A DNA stretch of 5,120 bases from Putridiphycobacter sp045110285 (GTDB taxonomy: Bacteria > Bacteroidota > Bacteroidia > Flavobacteriales_D > Crocinitomicaceae), in contig JBGCGA010000083.1 in assembly GCA_045110285.1 (NCBI GenBank), positions 1-5,120 of the forward strand, written 5' to 3'. The stretch's first letter is position 1. The number at the start of each line of letters is the position of its first letter. Shown here piece by piece: positions 1 to 4,888 of this stretch. The position numbers and the translations under genes were made by a program. The notes under the pieces are model-generated. The model saw only the letters and a list, made by a program, of their open reading frames with translations, did no database searches and was not told the origin of the DNA.

Positions 1-873
1 GTCAATTGACCTATGCCCAAGGAATAAAGCAATACTTTCGAGTGGCATGCCGGATTGTAATAAATGGGTAGCTATACTATGCCGGAGGGCATGTAGGCCA
101 TAATGGCCATTTATTTTAGCTATCTTTTGTAGACTTTGAAACATATAAACTGCTGTAGAACCGCTAAGGCGTTTGCCTGTTTGGGTAACTAATACAGCTT
201 GTTCTGACTGGTCAGATGGAATCAATTTTTCACGGGAATTATACAAATAATCTTCTAGGATTTCTTTAGTATGGTTTGACAAAGGAACTCGTCTTTGACG
301 ATTGGTTTTTGTTCGTTTAACAATTAGTTCTGCCTTGTCCAGATCTAGATCTTCTACATTGAGTAAAATACCTTCTTGCTTTCTAAGCCCACAGCCATAA
401 TAAAGGGCTAACATAGCTTTATTTCTTGTGCCAATTAAGCTACTATCACATGCTTTAAACAATCGGTCGATTGAATTTCTATCTAATACTTTAATGGTTT
501 TTTCTTGCTCTTTTTTAATGGTTGGAAAGTGTATAATTGGCACTTTTACGACTTTAGTATTTCGCAAATAATCGTAAAATAAAATCAGACTTTGTCTGTG
601 TTTTTGAATATAGGCAGCTGTTAAACCGCCTGCCCTTTTTTCGTTGGGTTTATGCTGTAAATATTTAAAATAATCAGCAATTATTGCCGTGTTGGTGGCT
701 TCTAGCTTTATTTGATTGGCTTTTAAATAACTCAAATACTGCGCTACACTTAGTTCAGACTGATTAACCATGCCTTTTGAATAGTTTAAGGTTTGTAAAT
801 TGCTTTTAAATGCCTTTACTAATGGAGCTTGTTTGGCTGAATTGCGGTTGTTTATAATGTTATTTTGGTTCAT
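1..873 (-). CDS. Tyrosine recombinase / integrase (C-terminus cut by window edge)
   Basis: A phage-integrase-family site-specific recombinase, expected to cut and rejoin DNA through a covalent phosphotyrosine and so integrate or excise the surrounding element. The 291 visible residues show an N-terminal SAM-like/core-binding region (about 15-110) and a catalytic domain (about 125 onward). Visible catalytic residues are Arg164 in GCGLRKQE, Lys189 in the beta-hairpin RTKTN, His261 and Arg264 in LHALRHSIATHLL, and His287 in FLGHRSID. The catalytic Tyr is expected about nine residues after His287, just outside the window, so its presence cannot be confirmed. The start is the first ATG of an open frame and lacks a Shine-Dalgarno, as usual in Bacteroidota. 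It lies 177 bp downstream of the ATPase gene on the same strand, with only a poor promoter match between them (TATAGTTG, 957 to 950), so co-transcription is plausible. The family call is secure; whether it is an element integrase or a Xer-like resolvase is inferred from the neighbours. Confidence 0.93.
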   Translation of the reverse strand, partial: MNQNNIINNRNSAKQAPLVKAFKSNLQTLNYSKGMVNQSELSVAQYLSYLKANQIKLEATNTAIIADYFKYLQHKPNEKRAGGLTAAYIQKHRQSLILFYDYLRNTKVVKVPIIHFPTIKKEQEKTIKVLDRNSIDRLFKACDSSLIGTRNKAMLALYYGCGLRKQEGILLNVEDLDLDKAELIVKRTKTNRQRRVPLSNHTKEILEDYLYNSREKLIPSDQSEQAVLVTQTGKRLSGSTAVYMFQSLQKIAKINGHYGLHALRHSIATHLLQSGMPLESIALFLGHRSID

Positions 874-898
874 ATTTATTTGACTTTTGAGTGGTTTA

Positions 899-910
899 AT
901 TTCGACAGGC
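899..910 (+). repeat. ATTTCGACAGGC motif, copy 1
   Basis: Twelve bases, ATTTCGACAGGC, just upstream of the integrase start. The same 12 bases occur on the minus strand at 4196-4207, and a copy sharing TTCGACAGGC lies at 3838-3850. Copy 1 diverges after GGC, whereas the other two continue into TCA. It could be a chance match to a dispersed repeat or a site used by the adjacent recombinase; the sequence does not decide. Confidence 0.4.
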
Positions 911-924
911 CTTTACATGGCTAT

Positions 925-950
925 TGTGAATCGTGTGAACTATGTGAATC
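925..950 (+). repeat. Direct-repeat array of TGTGAA, 9-bp period
   Basis: Three copies of TGTGAA(T/C) begin at 925, 934 and 943, exactly 9 bp apart, as TGTGAATCG, TGTGAACTA and TGTGAATC. They lie between the integrase start and the ATPase stop. Short phased direct repeats beside an integrase suggest protein-binding sites, such as arm-type integrase or accessory-factor sites, or iterons for a replication protein; that role is inferred. Confidence 0.75.
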
Positions 951-998
951 AACTATAAAAAGTACTGAAAATGATCTATTTACCTGTGTAGTTAAAAA

Positions 999-1028
999 TG
1001 TGAATCAGATGTGAATCAAATGTGAACT
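999..1028 (+). repeat. Direct-repeat array of TGTGAA, 11-bp period
   Basis: A second group of the same repeat begins at 999, 1010 and 1021, exactly 11 bp apart: TGTGAATCAGA, TGTGAATCAAA, TGTGAACT. It has the same orientation as the 925-950 group, 56 bp from the last copy there. An 11-bp period is close to one helical turn, so three bound subunits would line up on nearly one DNA face. Two different spacings of one core argue for a binding array rather than slippage. Confidence 0.75.
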
Positions 1029-1039
1029 GGCTAAGCCAG
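1027..1039. repeat. 13-bp palindrome CTGGCTAAGCCAG
   Basis: CTGGCT and AGCCAG are perfect inverted 6-bp arms around a single A, overlapping the end of the last TGTGAA copy and 11 bp past the ATPase stop codon. On the minus-strand transcript it would form a short hairpin, but no U-run follows, so it is a poor terminator. A binding site for a dimer or a recombination core is possible. Confidence 0.5.
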
Positions 1040-1050
1040 ATTTATTAAAA

Positions 1051-2688
1051 TTATGCGCCTGGGTACTTTTCTCGGAGTTCTGCGAGTTTTTCGTCCATGG
1101 TTGAAATACTGTTTTTAATGGTCTCGTAATCCTCCCAACTACTTATCCTGTATTCATAGCCTTGCTTTTTACTGTAATTCACTTGCTCAATTAGTCCTCT
1201 GGATTCAAGGGTACTAAAATTGCGTTGGCAAGCTTGTGGGTGTAAACTAAAAGCTTTGCGAATGTCTTTACCAAAAAAACTTATATCTTGTTCAACTCCC
1301 TGTTTTTTCAAATGCCCTTTAAGGGCTTCAAAAAACACACGTTGTCTGCCTGTCAACTGGTCTGATTTACGGAGTAAAGAATCCCGACTTAGTCGATTGG
1401 CTATTTCAATATCATCTAAAGTGGTTTCAATATAGGATTTCCCAGTTGCCTTATCTTTTTGTGTTTTGCGTTGATACTGATGCAAGAAAGTAATAGCCTT
1501 GATTAAACTAATATAGTGCTGATTGGTTCTTAATGGTTTAAAAACAATATCAGGCAACATGAGTTCAGGCTGAAAAGGATTGATAATATTTACCTTCTCT
1601 AGTAATCGTTGCATGTTCTGTAGTAAAACTGCAGCTTCGTTTCTTGCTTCCTTGTCAATTAATCCAGCGGCCTCGGCGTTTTGATATTGCATCACATCTT
1701 GTTGATGTTTTTTGCTTTCGTTGATGTGAATCAGGAAGCTCCTGTTGCTGTTGTCTTCGTAAATCTTTTCTTTAGTGGTTGCGCCTACAATACAAACTGG
1801 GCCTTTGGCTTCTAATTGCTTTTGTCTGTGCTCGCCTGTGCCTTGGTCCATTTCTACAGTAAATTTGCTCACGCTTCCATTACTGGCTAGTTCTCTTAAA
1901 GCATAAAGGGCAGTTGCACTTCCGTCCAAATCTTCTAACATCAATATTTTATGACTCCAAAAATTCTTGTAAGGTGGATAGAATAAAACGTTTTCGGTTA
2001 AACTGGTAGTCACATGTTTCTGTTCATCTGGAACAGTGGCAATAACGGTTTTTAATAAATTGGTTTTTCCGCTTCCACTTGTGCCGTGAACAACCGCATG
2101 TAATGGCTTATCAAAAAACCGAGTTAGAAATATATTGAATAATAATAGTCCGTTAGTTTCTTCATTCACAAGCCCACATGTTTTGAGTAGTTCAGCAATC
2201 TTACTTAGTAAGTTTTTATCATTGAGTAGATTTTTAGCTTCTTTAATTGCTTTTGGGTTTAGTGTGATTTCCTTTGGTCTAGTTGGAAGCAACATCTGTT
2301 GCCGTTTGTCTAGTCGGTAAGCTTCAATAGTATTGATAAAATCATAAATCGGAATCCTTACATCATTCGTGCCTAATTCCAATTGCTCAGCTGTATTTCT
2401 GATAAAGCTTTTGACTTGTCCATTATTGTATAAATCCAAGGTGTGCCGTATGACGTGCAAAGAACTTAACATAGGAAAACGGCTTAAACTTAAGGTCACT
2501 TTTAATCTGTCAAGCTGTTTTAAATTTACACCTCCCATCACTTCGAAGCACAACGCTCCTTTTTCTAAAATTAGATGTTCGGGATTTTGAATATTCATGC
2601 CTTGAAAAAAACCTGTTTGTCCTTTGGGAATTTTACCGTTTCGCTTGGCTTCTGCAAAATCTTCTTTCATTTTTTCGGGAGTCAGCAT
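1051..2688 (-). CDS. P-loop ATPase with C-terminal winged helix, primase-associated family lacking the CHC2/Toprim part
   Basis: A 545-residue putative nucleic-acid-dependent ATPase. Visible motifs: Walker A GTSGSGKT (202-209), Walker B ILMLEDLDG (248-256, Glu252 and Asp253), a sensor-1-like strand PVCIVGATT (297-305), and a possible arginine finger in NRSFLI (Arg316). A helical linker follows, then a probable winged-helix domain (about 445-518). From memory, the whole chain resembles the C-terminal half of Bacteroidota CHC2 zinc-finger/Toprim primase-like proteins often found beside tyrosine recombinases. Here the N-terminus (about 1-135) carries only the pre-ATPase region and no zinc-finger cysteines or Toprim acids. 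The frame stays open only about 36 bp upstream of this ATG without another good start, and a promoter lies just upstream, so the short form looks natural rather than cut. It precedes the integrase gene on the same strand and is divergent from the XRE regulator. A role in replication or transfer of the element is inferred; P-loop ATPase is certain, helicase activity is not. Confidence 0.85.
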   Translation of the reverse strand: MLTPEKMKEDFAEAKRNGKIPKGQTGFFQGMNIQNPEHLILEKGALCFEVMGGVNLKQLDRLKVTLSLSRFPMLSSLHVIRHTLDLYNNGQVKSFIRNTAEQLELGTNDVRIPIYDFINTIEAYRLDKRQQMLLPTRPKEITLNPKAIKEAKNLLNDKNLLSKIAELLKTCGLVNEETNGLLLFNIFLTRFFDKPLHAVVHGTSGSGKTNLLKTVIATVPDEQKHVTTSLTENVLFYPPYKNFWSHKILMLEDLDGSATALYALRELASNGSVSKFTVEMDQGTGEHRQKQLEAKGPVCIVGATTKEKIYEDNSNRSFLIHINESKKHQQDVMQYQNAEAAGLIDKEARNEAAVLLQNMQRLLEKVNIINPFQPELMLPDIVFKPLRTNQHYISLIKAITFLHQYQRKTQKDKATGKSYIETTLDDIEIANRLSRDSLLRKSDQLTGRQRVFFEALKGHLKKQGVEQDISFFGKDIRKAFSLHPQACQRNFSTLESRGLIEQVNYSKKQGYEYRISSWEDYETIKNSISTMDEKLAELREKYPGA

Positions 2689-2734
2689 ATTTTTTTGGTT
2701 TTGTTGATAAATAGTAAAACTGAATTATTATTCA

Positions 2735-2765
2735 CAAATCTATATTTTTATTCTGAATCAAACAA
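2735..2765 (-). promoter_or_regulatory. Promoter for the ATPase (and probably integrase) gene
   Basis: Reading the minus strand, TTG (2765 to 2763) is followed after 20 bp by TAGATTTG (2742 to 2735), which fits the Bacteroidota -33/-7 pattern TTG-N17-23-TAnnTTTG. The -7 box lies 46 bp upstream of the ATG at 2688, giving a leader of about 40 bases. An adjacent TTTG (2762 to 2759) is an alternative -33 element. Confidence 0.65.
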
Positions 2766-2794
2766 GAACTTTTAAAATTGTTTATGAACTTTTA
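2766..2794 (+). promoter_or_regulatory. Candidate operator: paired GAACTTTTA repeats between divergent promoters
   Basis: GAACTTTTA occurs at 2766-2774 and 2786-2794, starts exactly 20 bp apart (about two helical turns). The first copy abuts the minus-strand -33 element and the second falls in the spacer of the plus-strand promoter. TTATTCAC is also repeated, at 2728-2735 and 2792-2799, next to each -7 box. The XRE repressor encoded just downstream is the obvious candidate binder; this is inferred from position. Confidence 0.45.
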
Positions 2795-2808
2795 TTCACC
2801 TATATTTG
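2778..2808 (+). promoter_or_regulatory. Promoter for the XRE / toxin-antitoxin operon
   Basis: TTG (2778-2780) is followed after 20 bp by TATATTTG (2801-2808), a full match to the Bacteroidota TAnnTTTG -7 box. The leader to the ATG at 2850 would be about 35 bases. It stands back-to-back with the ATPase promoter, with only 12 bp between the two -33 elements, so one bound repressor could block both. Confidence 0.7.
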
Positions 2809-2849
2809 TATTAAAGTCACCTTTCACCCATTAAAACTGAATAATAAGA

Positions 2850-3176
2850 ATGAATTTTGGAGAAAAAATAACTTTGATACGAAAGCAAAAAAAACTATCT
2901 CAAGCAGAATTAGGCAAAATTGCCAATATCAATGGGGATATTGTTGGGAAGTACGAGCGAAATGAAATGAAACCATCCATTGAAACAGCTAAAAGACTAG
3001 CTGACGCACTAGAAGTATCTTTAGACTACCTAGTTGGTGATGGTGATTTAAAAGTTTTGGATAAAACAACTTTAAAACGTCTTGAAGACATTGGAAGACT
3101 TGATTCTATGGATAAAAATAATATCCTATACACCATAGACAACCTAATAAAGGCGGCTAAACTTAAATCAATATAA
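2850..3176 (+). CDS. XRE-family (Cro/CI-type) helix-turn-helix repressor
   Basis: A 108-residue cytoplasmic DNA-binding regulator. Residues 3-61 form the five-helix XRE domain: the turn and recognition helix lie in LSQAELGKIANINGDIVGKY (16-35), followed by the conserved tail KPSIETAKRLADALEVSLDY. The C-terminal part (about 70-104) is helical and typical of small Bacteroidota XRE proteins, probably for dimerisation. The start follows an A-rich leader without a Shine-Dalgarno and lies about 40 bp after a good TAnnTTTG box. Only 10 bp separate its stop from the antitoxin gene, so the three plus-strand genes form one operon. Its site between two divergent promoters suggests that it represses itself and the ATPase/integrase unit, like a phage or ICE repressor. 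It could instead belong functionally to the toxin-antitoxin pair. The family call is very secure; the targets are inferred. Confidence 0.93.
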   Translation: MNFGEKITLIRKQKKLSQAELGKIANINGDIVGKYERNEMKPSIETAKRLADALEVSLDYLVGDGDLKVLDKTTLKRLEDIGRLDSMDKNNILYTIDNLIKAAKLKSI

Positions 3177-3186
3177 AACCAATTCA

Positions 3187-3426
3187 ATGAATATAGAATC
3201 TATCAAAATAAATATTGCTAAACAGCTTTTTAACATCAAAAATGAGGCTTTATTGAATAAAATACAATCTATTATTGATAAAGAAGCTATTGTTGCTCAT
3301 ACCACTAGTGGAGAGCCTTTAACCTTAAAAGCCTATAAAAAACGCCTTGAAAAAGGCAAAAAACAGATTCAACAAGGCAAATCAATAAGTCATGAGGATT
3401 TAAAAAATGAAATGAAGAAATGGTGA
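3187..3426 (+). CDS. RelB-like antitoxin of a type II toxin-antitoxin pair
   Basis: A 79-residue small charged protein expected to bind and neutralise the toxin encoded next. No enzymatic motif is visible. The N-terminal third is a helix with alternating hydrophobic residues (IKINIAKQLFNIKNEALLNK). The middle contains TSGEPLTLKAYKKRLEKGKK, and the end is an acidic/basic helix with SHEDLKNEMKKW. This layout, with the '(G)xPLTxxxYxxRLExxxxQI..G..IS.EDL..E...W' pattern, matches antitoxins I recall paired with RelE/ParE toxins in Bacteroidota. Its stop overlaps the toxin start by 7 bp (ATGGTGA), the usual translationally coupled arrangement. It begins 10 bp after the XRE gene. Autoregulation with the toxin is common in the family, but no DNA-binding domain is recognisable, and the upstream XRE protein may supply that function. 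Confidence 0.82.
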   Translation: MNIESIKINIAKQLFNIKNEALLNKIQSIIDKEAIVAHTTSGEPLTLKAYKKRLEKGKKQIQQGKSISHEDLKNEMKKW

Positions 3427-3716
3427 GAAAACCTCTTAAAATCATTTGGTCTGAACAGGCTATATTAGCCTTAAAAGACATCTACAAATTTCATCAAAAA
3501 GTTTCCGTTCAATGGGCTGAAAAGGTAAGAGATAAAATCTATCAAAGTCCCGAAACGGTTATTTACGCCAATCAATATCAAATAGACGAAGATGACCCAG
3601 ATTACAGACGAATTGTCGTAGGTGATTATAAAGTGCTCTACCAAATAGAAAATGGAAACATCAATATTATAGATGTTGTTTGCTCTTTACAAGGTTCAAA
3701 AACGAATCAGGAGTAA
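3420..3716 (+). CDS. RelE/ParE-superfamily toxin
   Basis: A 98-residue toxin of the RelE/ParE fold. The chain follows the family order: a first strand (LKIIWSEQAILALKDIY), a helical hairpin (about 12-45), then the sheet core with YRRIVVGDYKVLYQIENGNINIIDVV (62-87). Arg63/Arg64 and Tyr70/Lys71 occupy the conserved RRIVVGxYK block. Family members either cleave mRNA at the ribosome (RelE) or poison gyrase (ParE); the sequence alone does not decide, though this block is commoner in proteins annotated as ParE-like. Length is normal. The last segment reads VVCSLQGSKTNQE where many relatives have a form such as 'VFDTRQNP', so the usual C-terminal Asp/Arg are missing, which may weaken activity. The ATG overlaps the antitoxin stop by 7 bp, indicating coupled translation. 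No terminator directly follows; the nearest good one is at 4090-4130. Confidence 0.85.
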   Translation: MVRKPLKIIWSEQAILALKDIYKFHQKVSVQWAEKVRDKIYQSPETVIYANQYQIDEDDPDYRRIVVGDYKVLYQIENGNINIIDVVCSLQGSKTNQE

Positions 3717-3791
3717 TCCCCCACAGGACAGGAAATATCGCATTCCAAAAAAGTCATTTAGCAAAAAATCACGCCAAAACTGTCAACTCAG

Positions 3792-3802
3792 TTGCTCCAC
3801 TT
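3792..3802 (+). repeat. TTGCTCCACTT repeat unit
   Basis: TTGCTCCACTT occurs here and, exactly, on the minus strand at 4558-4568; TTGTTCCACT at 4135-4144 is a one-mismatch copy of its first ten bases. Here it continues into GTTACACAA, which is also found on the minus strand near 4584-4592. The copies suggest that pieces of one repeat family are scattered through the region. Confidence 0.5.
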
Positions 3803-3837
3803 TGTTACACAACCCAGTTGCCACTCTACGGGCACAG

Positions 3838-3850
3838 TTCGACAGGCTCA
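3838..3850 (+). repeat. TTCGACAGGCTCA repeat, copy 2 (plus)
   Basis: The 13-base TTCGACAGGCTCA is present once in each orientation in this region, the partner being 4193-4205 on the minus strand, 342 bp away. Very similar TTCGACA(A/G)GCTCA words are known as dispersed intergenic repeats in many bacterial genomes, so this probably marks extragenic repeat DNA. Confidence 0.6.
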
Positions 3851-4089
3851 CTGCAAGTGGTTTTCTCATGCTTTTTGCTTTAAATGTCTTTTTTCTCATA
3901 GCAAACTACTCTGTCTTTTAAACAGCCAAAAAAGGCAGTTTAAAACCCACCGTTTGCAGTGTTTGTGCTCGCCTTGCAGGTCTCGGCGGGCTTCACCCAT
4001 TATTTTACTTTAATTAATTGCCTACGGCAGTAAGGCAAAATAAAGGGCTCGTTTTGTCCTCCAGCACACCACCCCGACCCAGCAAAAAT

Positions 4090-4130
4090 GCTAAAAAAGC
4101 CCTAAGAAAAATAGGGCCCATTTTTTTAGC
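4090..4130. terminator. Bidirectional rho-independent terminator
   Basis: GCTAAAAAA (4090-4098) and GCCCTA (4099-4104) pair with TAGGGC (4112-4117) and TTTTTTTAGC (4121-4130) around a 7-base loop, with a 3-base bulge (CCA). A GC core flanked by an A-run and a T-run works as an intrinsic terminator on either strand. On the plus strand it is the first good stop signal for the toxin-antitoxin operon, about 375 bp after the toxin stop. Confidence 0.75.
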
Positions 4131-4134
4131 TCCC

Positions 4135-4160
4135 TTGTTCCACTCGCAAGAAGGCTCACG
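4135..4160 (+). repeat. Left arm of a long imperfect inverted repeat
   Basis: TTGTTCCACT, a CGC spacer, then AAGAAGGCTCACG. The reverse complement at 4545-4568 has TTGCTCCACT, a single T, then AAGAAGGCTCACG. The 13-base inner block is identical and the outer ten differ by one base. The arms enclose about 385 bp without a gene, the shape of a miniature inverted-repeat element, although no target duplication is evident at the flanks. Confidence 0.6.
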
Positions 4161-4192
4161 CGCGATCCCTACGCTGGCTCAAAGTGGTATAT

Positions 4193-4207
4193 TGAGCCTG
4201 TCGAAAT
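4193..4207 (-). repeat. TTCGACAGGCTCA repeat, copy 3 (minus)
   Basis: This is the reverse complement of TTCGACAGGCTCA (4193-4205), extended to ATTTCGACAGGC in common with the copy at 899-910. It lies inside the 4135-4568 inverted-repeat interval. Confidence 0.6.
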
Positions 4208-4302
4208 ACTGTATTTCCTTTAAATATTTAATACTATCCTTTTATTCAAAAGTTGACGTGTACCACTCTCGTTTTGGCGTTCAATCGCCACGCCACGGGC
4301 TA

Positions 4303-4346
4303 AGCTTAAAAATAACAAAAACTAAAGTTTATGCTATTTTTAAGCT
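4303..4346. repeat. 12-bp perfect inverted repeat with nested hairpin
   Basis: AGCTTAAAAATA (4303-4314) pairs exactly with TATTTTTAAGCT (4335-4346) around a 20-base loop. The loop itself contains AAACT/AGTTT (4319-4323 with 4326-4330). It adjoins two more inverted repeats at 4345-4359 and 4359-4400. Confidence 0.7.
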
Positions 4347-4359
4347 GTAAAATTTACAG
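4345..4359. repeat. 15-bp palindrome CTGTAAA-A-TTTACAG
   Basis: Perfect 7-base arms surround one base. It shares two bases with the preceding inverted repeat and its last base with the following one, so the three structures are directly chained. Confidence 0.65.
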
Positions 4360-4400
4360 TTTAAAATAGGCGAAGCATTTATGCTTTGACTATTTTAAAC
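4359..4400. repeat. Long near-perfect stem-loop
   Basis: GTTTAAAATAG (4359-4369) pairs with CTATTTTAAAC (4390-4400). After one G/A mismatch, CGAAGCAT (4371-4378) pairs with ATGCTTTG (4381-4388, one G-T wobble) around a 2-base TT turn. The result is a 20-step stem with one mismatch, the strongest hairpin in the window. It has no trailing T-run, so simple termination is unlikely. Confidence 0.75.
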
Positions 4401-4402
4401 CT
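4391..4402 (+). repeat. TATTTTAAACCT direct repeat, copy 1 of 2
   Basis: The 12-base TATTTTAAACCT recurs exactly at 4462-4473, 71 bp downstream. The first copy is the right arm of the long stem-loop. The second has no matching left arm nearby, so it may be a remnant or could compete for pairing with 4359-4368. Confidence 0.55.
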
Positions 4403-4544
4403 AGCCTAGCAACGGCGAATGAGTTGCAAAGTGAGTAACTGGGGGTACTGTGGTCTATTGTTATTTTAAACCTCTACAAGTCTAAAGTCAGTAATTCCCC
4501 TTACCCCTGTCTTAACGTTTTATTTTTTTGGGGCTATTTTGCCC

Positions 4545-4568
4545 CGTGAGCCTTCTTAAGTGGAGCAA
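4545..4568 (-). repeat. Right arm of the long imperfect inverted repeat
   Basis: CGTGAGCCTTCTT (4545-4557) followed by AAGTGGAGCAA (4558-4568) is the inverted partner of 4135-4160. Immediately beyond it, AAAACGCCTTTAGGCTTTT (4567-4585) is a small hairpin with GCCT/AGGC arms and A/T flanks. Confidence 0.6.
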
Positions 4569-4605
4569 AACGCCTTTAGGCTTTTGTGTAACGGCGAGAG
4601 CGACG

Positions 4606-4649
4606 AAAACCAAAAACAAAGAAAAATGCTTCAGCTTTTTGTTGGTTTT
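4606..4649. repeat. Imperfect A/T-rich hairpin
   Basis: AAAACCAA (4606-4613) pairs perfectly with TTGGTTTT (4642-4649), and inside it AAAAA (4622-4626) can pair with TTTTT (4636-4640). The stem is interrupted. A CCGT-GAA-ACGG mini-hairpin follows at 4653-4663, so this part could belong to a folded RNA. Confidence 0.4.
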
Positions 4650-4680
4650 GTGCCGTGAAACGGTTGGGGGCTTATAGGTG

Positions 4681-4722
4681 ATGGAAAAGTGCGTAGGGTT
4701 TGTGTGTCATGGAAAGTGTGTA
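4681..4722 (+). repeat. Degenerate direct repeat ATGGAAA(A)GTGyGTA
   Basis: ATGGAAAAGTGCGTA (4681-4695) and ATGGAAAGTGTGTA (4709-4722) are near-identical and start 28 bp apart. Each ATG is in a poor context and no open frame of note follows. Confidence 0.4.
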
Positions 4723-4786
4723 CCCAATTTGAGGAGCCAAGCGGCGAGCATAACACGGAGCAACGGTGGCATTTTTGGGCAATGGC

Positions 4787-4813
4787 AAAATGCTTATCTT
4801 TTCTAAGCATTTT
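4787..4813. terminator. Terminator-like hairpin
   Basis: AAAATGCTTA (4787-4796) pairs perfectly with TAAGCATTTT (4804-4813) around a 7-base loop, and two more T follow. The A/T-flanked shape is compatible with termination on either strand, although the GC core is only two pairs. GCATTTT at 4769-4775 can compete for AAAATGC at 4787-4793. Confidence 0.45.
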
Positions 4814-4888
4814 TTATAGTGCGTCTGGAAAGAAAATGACAGAGTAGTTGCGCATGAGGAATGACAAACAGTGGAGTGAAAATTTTAT

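Noticed and set aside
925..1028. CRISPR-like array
   Set aside because: The repeats are only 6-8 bases with 1-5-base gaps; CRISPR repeats and spacers are several times longer.
1220..2775. Four plus-strand open frames of 61-73 codons opposite the ATPase gene
   Set aside because: They are antisense shadows of the 545-residue ATPase, which has clear motifs and a proper promoter.
3830..3860. tRNA T-loop-like GTTCGA
   Set aside because: The word is part of the TTCGACAGGCTCA repeat; no acceptor, D or anticodon stems can be drawn around it.
3673..4013. Several overlapping plus-strand open frames of 67-82 codons
   Set aside because: They begin inside or just after the toxin gene in other frames, overlap one another and give low-complexity translations; no start signal or family match.
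4018..4350. 110-codon open frame on the plus strand
   Set aside because: It starts at TTG, runs through a strong terminator hairpin and one arm of a long inverted repeat, and its translation has no recognisable family or sensible composition.
4400..4445. Integron attC-like site (CCTAGC...AACGG...GTTGC...GTAACT)
   Set aside because: The paired core sequences GTTRRRY and RYYYAAC are not present in the right spacing, and no cassette-like gene follows.
4530..4545. GGGGC-TATTTT-GCCCC hairpin as a terminator
   Set aside because: The T-run precedes the stem on the plus strand and gives an A-run after it on the minus strand, so neither strand has the needed trailing U-tract.
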